DNA of 19,885 nt from an uncultured Acetatifactor sp. (GTDB taxonomy: Bacteria > Bacillota > Clostridia > Lachnospirales > Lachnospiraceae): contig CAJUSI010000002.1 in assembly GCA_910589035.1 (NCBI GenBank), forward strand, positions 1 through 19,885, in the 5' to 3' direction. The notes below the pieces were generated by a model. It was not told the origin of the DNA and did not search any database. It saw nothing but the letters and a program-made list of their open reading frames with translations. A program made the position numbers and the translations under genes. Below, in pieces: positions 1 through 6,689 of the stretch (its first letter is position 1; every line of letters begins with the position of its first letter).

Positions 1-180
1 AGCGCCGGAGCGCTGAACTTTCATAGTAAACCCCCATGCCGCTTTGTCGGCCCCACTATGAATGAAAGGGGTTTACTGTGAGCCTCCGGCGGATGTGCAG
101 AAAACGGGAAAGGAAGATGTCACTTCGTGACCCCGTTTTCGCACAGTTCAGCGCCGGAGCGCTGAACTTTCATAGTAAAC
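1..180. repeat. composite structured intergenic repeat
   Basis: A 31-base sequence at 1-31 recurs exactly at 150-180. The second copy sits on a perfect stem-loop with 10-base arms, AGTTCAGCGC (145-154) and GCGCTGAACT (159-168). Between the copies lie further inverted sequences. TCATAGTAAACCCC (21-34) is matched by its near-complement at 68-81. TGTGCAGAAAACGGG (94-108) pairs with CCCGTTTTCGCACA near 132-145, enclosing a small hairpin GTCAC-TTC-GTGAC (119-131). There is no open reading frame of note. It resembles a REP- or MITE-like palindromic element, but I do not recognise a named family, and its left end may lie outside the window. Confidence 0.7.
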
Positions 181-228
181 GCACGAAAAGGAGCCGGTGA
201 CGGAGGGCATGATCCGGGAGGAGGCACA

Positions 229-693
229 ATGGAGGAACTGAAACTGATCAGGCCGTCCATGGGGCATAAGCGGCAATATGAAGAGATGATGGAGGAGTGG
301 GAAGGTTTCGGGGGGAAGAAAATTGTGTGCCTGACCGGGGAGATGGCTCCGGCAGAGGAAATGGGTGACGGGATGAATCTGCTTTTTATATGCAGCCAGA
401 ATAAGAGACGCAGTCTGACGGCTGAGAAGATTTTTGACGGATATCATGGGCACAGGGCATTTTCAGCCGGAACGGAATCCAACGCCAGGATAAAGGTAAC
501 CCCGGGATTGCTGAAAAGGGCCGATATCATTTTCTACATGGAGAAGAAGCATGTGCGAAGGATCCGGGAGAAGTATCCGGATATTGCAGGGGATAAGGAG
601 ATGATCTGCCTGAATATCAGTGACGATTATGGATACATGGACAGGGAGCTGCAGGAAATATTGAAGGATTGCGTCTATGAATATATTTCGTGA
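229..693 (+). CDS. low-molecular-weight tyrosine phosphatase-like protein with a GNAT-type N-terminal remnant
   Basis: The 154-residue product has two parts. Residues 49-154, beginning MNLLFICSQN, look like the short (about 107 residue) low-molecular-weight phosphotyrosine phosphatase-like family. They carry the phosphate loop C-S-Q-N-K-R-R-S (CX5R-S), a SAGT segment and a DDYGYMD segment in the place of the catalytic-acid loop. Residues 1-35 look instead like the start of a GNAT acetyltransferase (KLIRPSMGHKRQYEEMMEEW), and the linker between them matches neither family. A strong ribosome site, GGGAGGAGG, precedes the ATG at 229. A second ATG at 373, after GAGGAAATGGG, is the likely ancestral phosphatase start, so both forms could be made. 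I infer that a deletion or insertion joined a GNAT 5' end to the leader of the phosphatase gene. These short homologues are not proven phosphatases. A terminator follows. Confidence 0.72.
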   Translation: MEELKLIRPSMGHKRQYEEMMEEWEGFGGKKIVCLTGEMAPAEEMGDGMNLLFICSQNKRRSLTAEKIFDGYHGHRAFSAGTESNARIKVTPGLLKRADIIFYMEKKHVRRIREKYPDIAGDKEMICLNISDDYGYMDRELQEILKDCVYEYIS

Positions 694-722
694 AATGCAT
701 GGAAGCTGGACTTTTCCCAGTT

Positions 723-769
723 AAACTCTCCTTATCAAAACGCAGAAAAGCGTTGAAAGGAGAGTTTTT
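723..769 (+). terminator. rho-independent terminator
   Basis: AAACTCTCCTT (723-733) pairs with AAGGAGAGTTT (757-767), an inner stem uses CGC and GCG, and a T run ends the structure. It lies 30 bases after the phosphatase-like gene and before the convergent reductase, so it terminates the former. On the other strand the T run is weaker. Confidence 0.8.
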
Positions 770-813
770 CAGTATATATTGCGTATGGCCGTTTCCCGAC
801 AGCTCCTTCCCGG

Positions 814-1734
814 TCACGGAAGGATATGCCCTGCCGCAAGATACAGGCGGTACCATTCCTCTTTTGTCAGTACAATCTGTACTGCCGCGCAGATTTCACG
901 GAGCCGGCTTACCTTCATGCTTCCTGCAATCAGCTGAATCCCCGCAGGATGCCGTAATATCCATGCAGCTGCAATGGCCGTATTTGATGTATGATATTTC
1001 TCCGCAAGAATGTGGAGGATTTTATTTACTTCCGGAAAATCCGGATTTCCCAGAAATGTTCCTGCAATGGCCCCATACTGGAAAGGAGACCACGCCTGTA
1101 TGGTGATGTCATTCAGACGGCAGTAATCCAATACGCCGCCGTCCCTGTCTACCGCGCCGTCCGACAGCATATTTGCCTCCATTCCGCTCTGAATCATGGA
1201 GGAATTGGTAAGGCTCAGCTGGAGCTGATTGACCATTATTTTATGATTCAGGTATTTTGACAGAAGCTGCATCTGGCTTACTCTCTGGTTAGATACTCCG
1301 AAATATCTGACCTTTCCCGAGCGGTACAGGCTTTCCAGTGCTTCCGCCGTATCCTGGGCATCGGCCAGGGCATCCGGCCTGTGAAGCAGAAAGACATCCA
1401 GATATTCCGTCTGAAGACGCTGCAATATGCCGTCTACCGCTTTTAAAATATATTCTTTCGAATTGTCGTACATTACCCCCGGCACGATTCCCGCTTTTGA
1501 CTGCAGGATTATCTTCTCCCTCAGTCCCGGATTTCGCCTGAGCACACTGCCGAATATCTCTTCGCATTTTCCTCCGCCGTATATGTCCGCATGGTCGAAA
1601 TAACCGGCTCCCATATCCACGGCTTCCCTCACAAGCTCTTCTGCCTGCGGAATATCCAGGCGGCTCATCCGCATACACCCTATGGCAATCACGGGTATTT
1701 CAAAATCACTGGAACCTAATTTTATTGTCTTCAT
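814..1734 (-). CDS. aldo/keto reductase (YdhF/YcsN type)
   Basis: A 306-residue NAD(P)H-dependent oxidoreductase of the aldo/keto reductase superfamily, a cytosolic TIM barrel. The catalytic tetrad is visible: Asp and Tyr in FDHADIYGGG, Lys in LQSKAGI and His in FLLHRPD. The Rossmann-like cofactor end is WSPFQYG and, later, IAGSMKVSRL. Length and motifs fit the E. coli YdhF / B. subtilis YcsN group, which is of unknown physiological substrate. The start chosen is the ATG at 1734 because AAGGAGA sits 7 bases before it and the family begins MKTIKLGSSD. An upstream in-frame start would add 23 non-homologous residues. It is transcribed alone and converges on the phosphatase-like gene. It appears intact. 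Confidence 0.9.
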   Translation of the reverse strand: MKTIKLGSSDFEIPVIAIGCMRMSRLDIPQAEELVREAVDMGAGYFDHADIYGGGKCEEIFGSVLRRNPGLREKIILQSKAGIVPGVMYDNSKEYILKAVDGILQRLQTEYLDVFLLHRPDALADAQDTAEALESLYRSGKVRYFGVSNQRVSQMQLLSKYLNHKIMVNQLQLSLTNSSMIQSGMEANMLSDGAVDRDGGVLDYCRLNDITIQAWSPFQYGAIAGTFLGNPDFPEVNKILHILAEKYHTSNTAIAAAWILRHPAGIQLIAGSMKVSRLREICAAVQIVLTKEEWYRLYLAAGHILP

Positions 1735-1759
1735 CGCTTGTCTCCTTATAGTTGTTCTA

Positions 1760-1803
1760 CGGTTTATAATACCGTATACAGAAAGAAAATACAAGCCTGT
1801 CAA
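1760..1803 (-). promoter_or_regulatory. probable reductase promoter with operator-like palindrome
   Basis: On the minus strand TTGACA (1803 to 1798) is a consensus -35 box. A weak -10 (TATACG, 1778 to 1773) follows at 19 bases. Just downstream, CGGT...ACCG (1760-1774) encloses TTATAA in an imperfect palindrome that could be an operator or an alternative -10. No binding protein is known. Confidence 0.4.
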
Positions 1804-1819
1804 ACTGCCTTTATCATGG

Positions 1820-1990
1820 TCAGAGCCACATCCTGTAAAGCAGCAGTATGGCGGACAGGAATATTAAGCCGCTCTCTTTTAGAACAAACAGCGGCGGCAG
1901 GATAAAGTTATAATCCTGTGTCCCTGAACTGACGGCGGCGCTGATATAGTATGCACCCGTCGTCATTAAGATTTGCGCCGCTGCCAGCAT
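1820..1990 (-). pseudogene. membrane-protein fragment, probably the end of an ABC permease
   Basis: A 56-codon reading frame starts at the ATG at 1990, which overlaps the end of the preceding permease frame, and stops at 1820. It reads MLAAAQILMTTGAYYISAAV, then a polar stretch, then a hydrophobic segment GLIFLSAILLLYRMWL. It has the look of the last two transmembrane segments of a permease rather than a whole protein. Either it is the tail of a second, lantibiotic-immunity-type permease whose body was deleted, or it is the true C-terminus of the upstream permease reached by a frameshift. I cannot distinguish these from the sequence alone. Confidence 0.4.
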
Positions 1991-2442
1991 CCCTTTACGA
2001 GCAGGAGCTGCGCAAGCCCGCAGCCCGCAAGCTCAGCGACTGCTCCGAAGATATAATGCGTTGCCCGCGGGATATCCGTACCTGCAAATATCTGAAAAGG
2101 CATGGCAAAGGGAAAGAGAGAAAGGGCAAAGTCCGCCGCCGGCAGCATAGTTGCGGTAAACACGCAGACCACGCCGATGCCAAGGGATACCCACATATTC
2201 CTGCAGGCTTCCGAAATAAGAAGCGGCAGTAGGGCGCAGGGCAGCAGGAGCAAAAACGAATACCCGAAATATCTGCACAGTTCCCTGAAAAAACCATTTT
2301 CGATTTCAAACCAATAACAGGTACAAAATGCGACTGCTCCCGCCTGGAGGACGAGCACAAAAAGGCTCATAAAAACCGTCAAAACCGCTTTGCCCAGGAA
2401 AAGAGAGCTTTCCCGAACAGGCAGTGACTTCATTTTCTGCAT
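1966..2442 (-). pseudogene. truncated ABC transporter permease (lantibiotic-immunity type)
   Basis: The 158-residue product is almost entirely hydrophobic, with about five membrane segments. It opens with KSLPVRESSLFLGKAVLTVF, which in ABC-2/lantibiotic-protection permeases of about 245 residues lies after the first transmembrane segment and cytoplasmic loop. About 85 N-terminal residues are therefore missing. There is no convincing ribosome site before the first ATG, supporting a broken gene. Such permeases (MutE/SpaE-like) normally work with an ABC ATPase and a second permease to expel lantibiotics from the membrane. No ATPase gene is present here. The diverging neighbour is the remnant of the matching type of two-component system, so the whole module is decayed. 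The exact family assignment is inference from pattern only. Confidence 0.6.
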
Positions 2443-2505
2443 AATATGGAAAATGACACTTTTTTATGGTAAAATGCTGACACAGAAGGGCGTTGTGCCA
2501 ATTTC

Positions 2506-2552
2506 TGATTCCATATGCGCTGGCGGGCGCTGCCCGAGCCATGCTGGAATCA
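2506..2552 (+). promoter_or_regulatory. leader stem-loop before the response regulator remnant
   Basis: TGATTCCA (2506-2513) pairs with TGGAATCA (2545-2552). Inside, TGGCGGGC (2521-2528) pairs with GCCC (2532-2535) and GCCA (2538-2541). The structure sits 27 bases before the start codon at 2579 and upstream of the AAAGGCGG ribosome site. It could be a leader regulatory hairpin or a dimer operator. No U-tract follows, so it is not a terminator. Confidence 0.4.
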
Positions 2553-2578
2553 ATAGGAATCGTAAAGGCGGCATCCCC

Positions 2579-3061
2579 ATGGACTCTGATTACCTGAAGC
2601 AAAAACGCATTTTGCTTGTGGATGACGAACAGGAGCTTTTGAATTAAAGGTACACGATTGAGTGGAAAACCGATGAAAGTTTAACCTCCTGCCCCGTATG
2701 TATTGATAAAGATTCAATGAAACGGGCGGTAAGCAATCTGATTCAGAACAGTATGAATCATAACGGGCAGGGCTGTCATATCTTCGTTCGCGTTACGGCT
2801 GAAGGCAATACCTATACGATTGCCGTTGCCGATGACGGTATCGGAGCCACGGATGAGCAGATTGATAAGCTCAGCCATTCGCCGCATTATATGGTCTGCG
2901 ACGAAAACACTTCCGAACAGCGGCACGGTTTAGGCTTGCTCATTGTCAGGCAGATCATTTTGGCCCACCACGGGAAAATGCTGATAAAACATAGCGAATA
3001 CGGCGGCTTTGAAGTCGATTTGAGCTTGCCGCCGCTTACTCTGCCCGGGGAGAGCGTGTAA
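2579..3061 (+). pseudogene. collapsed two-component system: response regulator start joined to histidine kinase ATPase end
   Basis: From the ATG at 2579 (ribosome site AAAGGCGG) the frame encodes 22 residues of a receiver domain, including KRILLVDDEQELL with its acidic pair, then a TAA at 2645-2647. Continuing in the same frame is the last 138 residues of a sensor kinase. This has an N box (NLIQNSMNHN), a G1 box (VADDGIGAT) and a G2 box (QRHGLGLLIVRQI), ending in FEVDLSLPP. The rest of the receiver, the DNA-binding domain, and the kinase sensor and dimerisation/His-box region are absent. A single deletion of probably more than 1 kb explains this. The family resembles regulators of lantibiotic-resistance ABC transporters, fitting the divergent permease remnant. 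A methionine at 2717 could start a free ATPase fragment, but it has no clear ribosome site. Confidence 0.8.
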
Positions 3062-3109
3062 AGCAGGCGCGCGTATGGAAAGCCTTTGCGTATTTCCTTG
3101 CTGCTTTTT
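3060..3109 (+). terminator. terminator after the kinase remnant
   Basis: AAAGCAG (3060-3066) pairs with CTGCTTT (3101-3107), with inner GGAAA/TTTCC, followed by a T run to 3109. It overlaps the kinase stop codon and lies just beyond the convergent gene that ends at 3117. Confidence 0.6.
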
Positions 3110-3116
3110 CGCTCTC

Positions 3117-4559
3117 TTACCTGAGTTCGGCCATGTCCCGGTTCGTCTTATAGAACATGGCTCTCGAAATCTTGCTCTGCTCCAGATACCCGCTGCGCTC
3201 CAGATTCCCCAGCACCTGTCTTCTCAGATAGGTGGAATCGCTGATCCCCAGGTATTCGGCGATCTCTGAAACCTTGTGTGCCTGATAATAACAGAATGAC
3301 AGGACTTTCTCATCCCATTCCGTGCCATTCGGAACCGGAGCAAATATAAGGGATGGAGCGCTGCCATCCTCCACTCCCCGGGCGTATGTCAGATCCGGCA
3401 GCACCAAAGTGAAATGATCCGAGGAAGAATAAATATATGGCCTGTGAGCCTCGTCGGCCCGGGCATATTCTTCCATAATCTTGTCAAATCCGGTACCTGC
3501 CGCTTCCATTACATTGCATCCTACAAGCACTCCCGCAATCAGCTCGTTTCTCCGTTTCGAGATGATGCCGGATAAGTCATAAGTCTTGCCAAGCTTCTCT
3601 CCTCTGTAAAATCCTCCCGGCGAAGATATCTCCAAACGGTCCTGAAACATATCTACCTGAATCTGCGTTCCATCCAAAAAGTAATCCCGATGCGCAACCG
3701 CATTGATCACTCCTTCAAATAATGCGCGTTTGGGATATGCGTCAATATTTTTTCTGGTATCCCCCAACTTGATCATAGAATGATTCATCCTTTGATTCAC
3801 AAAATCTATCATGTACTGAATCGTAGACGTGATATTTCCGCAGAATCGGTTTATCGTCACAATTCGTTCGCTCCCTTTGTTAAATCCGGAGAATACAGAG
3901 CATTGAACCTCCGTCTTTTTCCCGCTGTAATCGTCCAGGAACAGGACCGCTCCATTCAGCAGATAGCCATCTTCATTATAAAAGCCCATGGACTGCAGCG
4001 CCTTCTCCTTGAGTTCCTTTCCCTCATTGTGTTCTGCGTAAAAAGCGCGCAGCGTCGAAAGCTTCGCCGAATCGTACCCGACATCCGAGACCAGAATGTC
4101 ATACTGCGTGTTCTTGCTTTTCACACTCATTTCTATGATTTCTTCATATGTCGCTCCGTTGGTAAAGCCATCTCTTCTCATGAAAATGGAAGGAATGTTT
4201 TTGTATTTCAGGATGACCGGCTTGACAGAGGATTCCGGAATCCTGACTCTGATGACAAAGCGCTCCCTGTCCTTTATGACATATCGGACAAAGGATATTT
4301 TCATCTGCGGCCTGGGCGTCAGGTGTTCATTGACCTGATTGTTAAAATAATTCCGCTCATTATCCGCAGCCTTCCTGTCGAATCCAATTAATTTGTTCGT
4401 TTTGTCTTCCACGCCGATATAGAAATCTCCCCCGGACGCATTGGCAAAACCCGCAATGCTTTTCAGCCACCCGATGACATCATCCCGGTTCAGCATGCTT
4501 TTGCATTCAAATCGATCGCTCTCCATCTGTATATCATCAATAATCTCTTCCAGATACAT
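3117..4559 (-). CDS. AlbA_2 (Schlafen-like) putative DNA-binding protein with HATPase domain and C-terminal winged helix
   Basis: This 480-residue protein is intact. Residues about 10-130 form an AlbA_2 domain, with FECKSML, IAGFANASGGDFYIGVED and IFMRRDG as recognisable stations. Residues about 270-390 match the HATPase_c_4 region seen in RecG-like and Fic-associated regulators (LFEGVINAVAHRDY, QDRLEISSPGG, AGTGFDKIMEEY). The last 60 residues read as a winged helix (VSEIAEYLGISDSTYLRRQVLGNL). Proteins of this architecture are usually annotated as putative transcriptional regulators of unknown ligand. Some members of AlbA_2 act in nucleic-acid binding or phage defence. The start is supported by AGAGGCG 7 bases before the ATG at 4559. 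The promoter overlaps an array of phased heptamers, so autoregulation is the simplest reading. The neighbours are wrecked genes, so no partner can be named. Confidence 0.85.
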   Translation of the reverse strand: MYLEEIIDDIQMESDRFECKSMLNRDDVIGWLKSIAGFANASGGDFYIGVEDKTNKLIGFDRKAADNERNYFNNQVNEHLTPRPQMKISFVRYVIKDRERFVIRVRIPESSVKPVILKYKNIPSIFMRRDGFTNGATYEEIIEMSVKSKNTQYDILVSDVGYDSAKLSTLRAFYAEHNEGKELKEKALQSMGFYNEDGYLLNGAVLFLDDYSGKKTEVQCSVFSGFNKGSERIVTINRFCGNITSTIQYMIDFVNQRMNHSMIKLGDTRKNIDAYPKRALFEGVINAVAHRDYFLDGTQIQVDMFQDRLEISSPGGFYRGEKLGKTYDLSGIISKRRNELIAGVLVGCNVMEAAGTGFDKIMEEYARADEAHRPYIYSSSDHFTLVLPDLTYARGVEDGSAPSLIFAPVPNGTEWDEKVLSFCYYQAHKVSEIAEYLGISDSTYLRRQVLGNLERSGYLEQSKISRAMFYKTNRDMAELR

Positions 4560-4580
4560 GAAATCGCCTCTTTTCTGATT

Positions 4581-4678
4581 ACTTCTATTTTATCCTCATT
4601 TTACTTCAATATCACTTCAAAGTCAACTTCAAAGTCACTTCAAATAAGGTTCAATCTACTTTGAAGTCTGTTTGAAGT
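4581..4678. promoter_or_regulatory. helically phased heptamer array (candidate operator)
   Basis: ACTTCAA occurs exactly at 4603, 4614, 4626 and 4637, a spacing of 11, 12 and 11 bases. Degenerate copies lie at 4648 (GGTTCAA) and 4581 (ACTTCTA, two 11-base steps before 4603). The complementary form TTGAAGT then follows at 4661 and 4672, again 11 apart. All sites therefore face nearly one side of the helix, with a change of orientation between 4654 and 4661. The array covers the promoter of the divergent AlbA_2 gene and is the only clear iteron-like structure in the window. Binding by the neighbouring winged-helix protein is inference. Confidence 0.7.
4598..4626 (-). promoter_or_regulatory. promoter of the AlbA_2 regulator
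   Basis: On the minus strand TTGACT (4626 to 4621) and TAAAAT (4603 to 4598) are separated by exactly 17 bases, about 40 bases before the start codon. Both boxes and the spacer contain heptamer copies, so a protein bound to the heptamers would block RNA polymerase. Confidence 0.7.
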
Positions 4679-4713
4679 ATTCCACGGAGTACTGCCCAAT
4701 ATACCTGTGTCCC

Positions 4714-4842
4714 ATTATGTGTATATGGAAACAATGGAAGAAACCAAGGACAAAGGTGCGAAATCTAATCAGGATGGGAGTGCCGAAGGACTTGGCATGG
4801 CAGGCAGGAAACAGCCGCCGGAGTGATTGGTTCACGACACAT
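4714..4842 (+). pseudogene. group II intron maturase C-terminal fragment
   Basis: In one frame this stretch encodes CIWKQWKKPRTKV, then LIRMGVPKDLAWQAGNSRR, then WFTTH. This is the signature of the extreme C-terminus of bacterial group II intron reverse transcriptase/maturases (LtrA type). Nothing upstream in the window encodes the reverse transcriptase, and similarity fades after about 4842. I saw no intron 3' domain V/VI structure downstream. It is a dead remnant of a retroelement, with its 5' side replaced by the heptamer array region. Confidence 0.7.
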
Positions 4843-4866
4843 TGTTTTCTGGTCCCTGGGAATATC

Positions 4867-4895
4867 TTTTCAAATTTCTGGGGCTGTGTTATACT
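4867..4895 (+). promoter_or_regulatory. putative promoter for the FecR region
   Basis: TTTTCA (4867-4872) and TATACT (4890-4895) are separated by 17 bases. A GCCCC/GGGGC hairpin (4914-4927) and an AAGGGG ribosome site follow before the ATG at 4947. The -35 match is only fair. Confidence 0.45.
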
Positions 4896-4946
4896 TACTC
4901 ACATATGAACTCCGCCCCAGGCGGGGCAGAAAGGGGTAATTTACTA

Positions 4947-5164
4947 TGCTTAAGCTGTTGTTAGGCCGGGCGAAAGACCTTTGATCTCACCGACGGCATC
5001 TTTACCTCCCTGCTTACCGGCCAGCTGCTGGAGGGCAGTCCCCTCCCATAGGGGGTAAAAAGGCGGTAGATCTGTTGGAGCGGCTGATTTTCCTGGAGCG
5101 GGACGTGGTCCGGCGCAACAACGGTATCCGCATTGAGAAATACCTCAGTGCTTTAACAGAGTAA
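4947..5164 (+). pseudogene. frameshifted small gene preceding the FecR lipoprotein
   Basis: An ATG at 4947 with AAGGGG upstream opens MLKLLLGRAKDL and stops at once. In the next frame the message continues KTFDLTDGIFTSLLTGQLLE until a stop near 5050. After a further shift it ends DLLERLIFLERDVVRR followed by IRIEKYLSALTE and TAA (5162-5164). The pieces join into one plausible cytosolic protein of about 70 residues, so at least two indels have broken it. I do not recognise the family. Its last codons are duplicated in front of the second FecR copy (from 6412), showing that this gene and FecR formed one repeating unit. Confidence 0.5.
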
Positions 5165-5434
5165 TTCCATGAAAAAAACAGAGTAAAAAGAGAGGAAGAA
5201 AAAACATGAAAAAAACAACCACCCGATTGACAGCCCTGGCGCTGTCCCTGGCCCTGCTGCTGACGTCCTGCGGAGGGGGAGCGTCGGCCACCTCCATGCA
5301 CCTGCGGAAGACAGAGGGGACCGTTGGCGTGTCCGACGGCGAAGGCAAAGACGTCACGCCCCAGGAAAACCTGGGCCTGTACTCAGGTTACGGAGTGGAG
5401 ACCCAGGCGGAGAGCTACGCCTGGATTGACCTGG
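5129..5434 (+). repeat. tandem duplication, copy 1 (partner-gene tail plus FecR start)
   Basis: This 306-base segment matches 6412-6680 (269 bases), closely over the FecR coding part and more loosely over the upstream tail. Differences are scattered substitutions plus one 37-base block present only here (5169-5205). That block carries the GAGGAAG ribosome site and a second ATG. The copies are direct repeats about 1.28 kb apart and flank the intact lipoprotein gene. Confidence 0.8.
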
Positions 5435-6396
5435 ACAAGGTGAAGCTGACCAAGCTGGACGCCGGCAGCGAGGTAGAGATTGCCAAGGAGAGCAAAAAGC
5501 TGGAGATCAACGTGGTATCCGGAAGCCTGTTCTTCAACGTCACCGAGCCTCTGGACGATGACGAGACCATGAATATCGTCACCTCCACCATGACAATCGG
5601 CGTCCGCGGCACCTGCGGATGGGTGGGGAACAATACCGCCGCCCTGCTGGAGGGGACCGTGTCCGTCACCGCCGGGGATCAGGAGGTCACCATCAACGCC
5701 GGGGAGATGGTTGTTTTGACGAAGGAAGGCGAGCTTAAGGTGAGAGAGTTTACTTACGATTTTGTCCCCGGGTTTGTGGTGAGGGAGATTTTGGATGACG
5801 ATGATTTGAAGCAAGCCGTTTTAGACGCCAGCGGAATCAGATTCCCAACCTCTTATGAGGAGCTGCTGAGTATGCTGAATGAGGAGCCGGGGGAAGAGGT
5901 TGTATACTCTGAAATTATTGACTTTGAGGCGGACGGCAGTCCGGAACTGCTGGTAATCAGGAACTCTCCTTCTGGAGAATATGTTCGCTTTCAATTTACT
6001 ATCTACCGAGACGGGCCGGAGGGAGTCAGGTGGATTACTGGTACTGTTCCCATCATCGGGTCGGGTACGCTGTATGTGACCTGCTCGCTGGTGGAGCGGG
6101 ACGGGAGACTGTTTGTGGAATGTATCACTGCGTCCGAGGGGATTAGCGGGGGAGACAGATACTCCTTTGCGGTGTATATTGGATCAGTTGCCGAGGAGGA
6201 CGGAGGCCCAGAAGATTGGGATAGAGTGGATTTATTTCGGAATGGACAAAGGGGAGGCCTGGCCGGGGACGTGGCTCGGCATAATGAAGATGGCTTTATA
6301 ATTTCCGGCAATGAATGGGACGAGGAATTGAGTTCTGTTATGATGAACCCGTATACTTTTGTGCGTGAGCTTTATAGAATAGACTATGATTTCTGA
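5206..6396 (+). CDS. FecR-domain lipoprotein
   Basis: A 396-residue exported lipoprotein. Residues 1-21 are a signal peptide with lipobox LTSC, so Cys22 would be lipidated and the protein anchored outside the membrane. Residues about 30-190 form a FecR-like beta domain (LRKTEGTVGVSDGEGKDV, GYGVETQAESYAWIDL, TIGVRGTCGW, INAGEMVVLTKEG). Residues about 215-396 form an acidic region that I do not recognise. Classical FecR proteins are anti-sigma sensors, but here there is no membrane-spanning helix or sigma gene, so it more probably senses or scaffolds at the cell surface. The start at 5206 has GAGGAAG 8 bases upstream. An earlier ATG at 5169 encodes only MKKTE. The gene stands between its broken partner gene and a truncated copy of itself. 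Confidence 0.85.
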   Translation: MKKTTTRLTALALSLALLLTSCGGGASATSMHLRKTEGTVGVSDGEGKDVTPQENLGLYSGYGVETQAESYAWIDLDKVKLTKLDAGSEVEIAKESKKLEINVVSGSLFFNVTEPLDDDETMNIVTSTMTIGVRGTCGWVGNNTAALLEGTVSVTAGDQEVTINAGEMVVLTKEGELKVREFTYDFVPGFVVREILDDDDLKQAVLDASGIRFPTSYEELLSMLNEEPGEEVVYSEIIDFEADGSPELLVIRNSPSGEYVRFQFTIYRDGPEGVRWITGTVPIIGSGTLYVTCSLVERDGRLFVECITASEGISGGDRYSFAVYIGSVAEEDGGPEDWDRVDLFRNGQRGGLAGDVARHNEDGFIISGNEWDEELSSVMMNPYTFVRELYRIDYDF

Positions 6397-6411
6397 CAGC
6401 GGCAGCATAAC

Positions 6412-6680
6412 CGAATAGAGAAATATCTCAGCGTTTTGACAGAGTGATTCCATGAAAAAACCATTTACCCGATTGACAGCCCTGGCGTTGCCCCTGGCCC
6501 TGCTGCTGACGTCCTGCGGAGGGGGAGCGTCGGTCACTTCCATGCACCTGCGGAAGACAGAGGGGACCGTTGGCGTGTCCGACGGCGAAGGCAAAGACGT
6601 CACGCCCCGGGAAACCCCGGGCCTGTACTCCGGTTACGGAGTGGAGACCCAGGCGGAGAGCTACGCCTGAATTGACCTGG
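6412..6680 (+). repeat. tandem duplication, copy 2
   Basis: Direct repeat of 5129-5434 without the 37-base block. It contains the last codons of the broken partner gene (RIEKYLSVLTE, stop at 6444-6446) and the first 76 codons' worth of FecR. Similarity ends abruptly after ATTGACCTGG at 6680, where a cut thioredoxin gene in the opposite direction begins. Confidence 0.8.
6452..6670 (+). pseudogene. truncated second FecR lipoprotein copy
   Basis: Encodes 72 residues that are nearly identical to the start of the intact lipoprotein, including the LTSC lipobox and GTVGVSDGEGKDV. At the codon matching Trp73 of the complete protein, TGG has become TGA. Ten bases later the homology stops. No Shine-Dalgarno sequence precedes the ATG (the bases before it are GAGTGATTCC), unlike the intact copy. 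It is a recent dead duplicate. Only a short lipopeptide could be produced if it were translated. Confidence 0.8.
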
Positions 6681-6689
6681 TGGTGGACT

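Noticed and set aside
690..1106. A 138-codon plus-strand frame after the phosphatase-like gene
   Set aside because: It runs through a terminator and then antisense to the aldo/keto reductase, with no family resemblance.
6668..6670. Selenocysteine TGA in the second FecR copy
   Set aside because: The intact copy has TGG (Trp) at this codon, homology ends 10 bases later and no SECIS-like hairpin follows, so it is a nonsense mutation.
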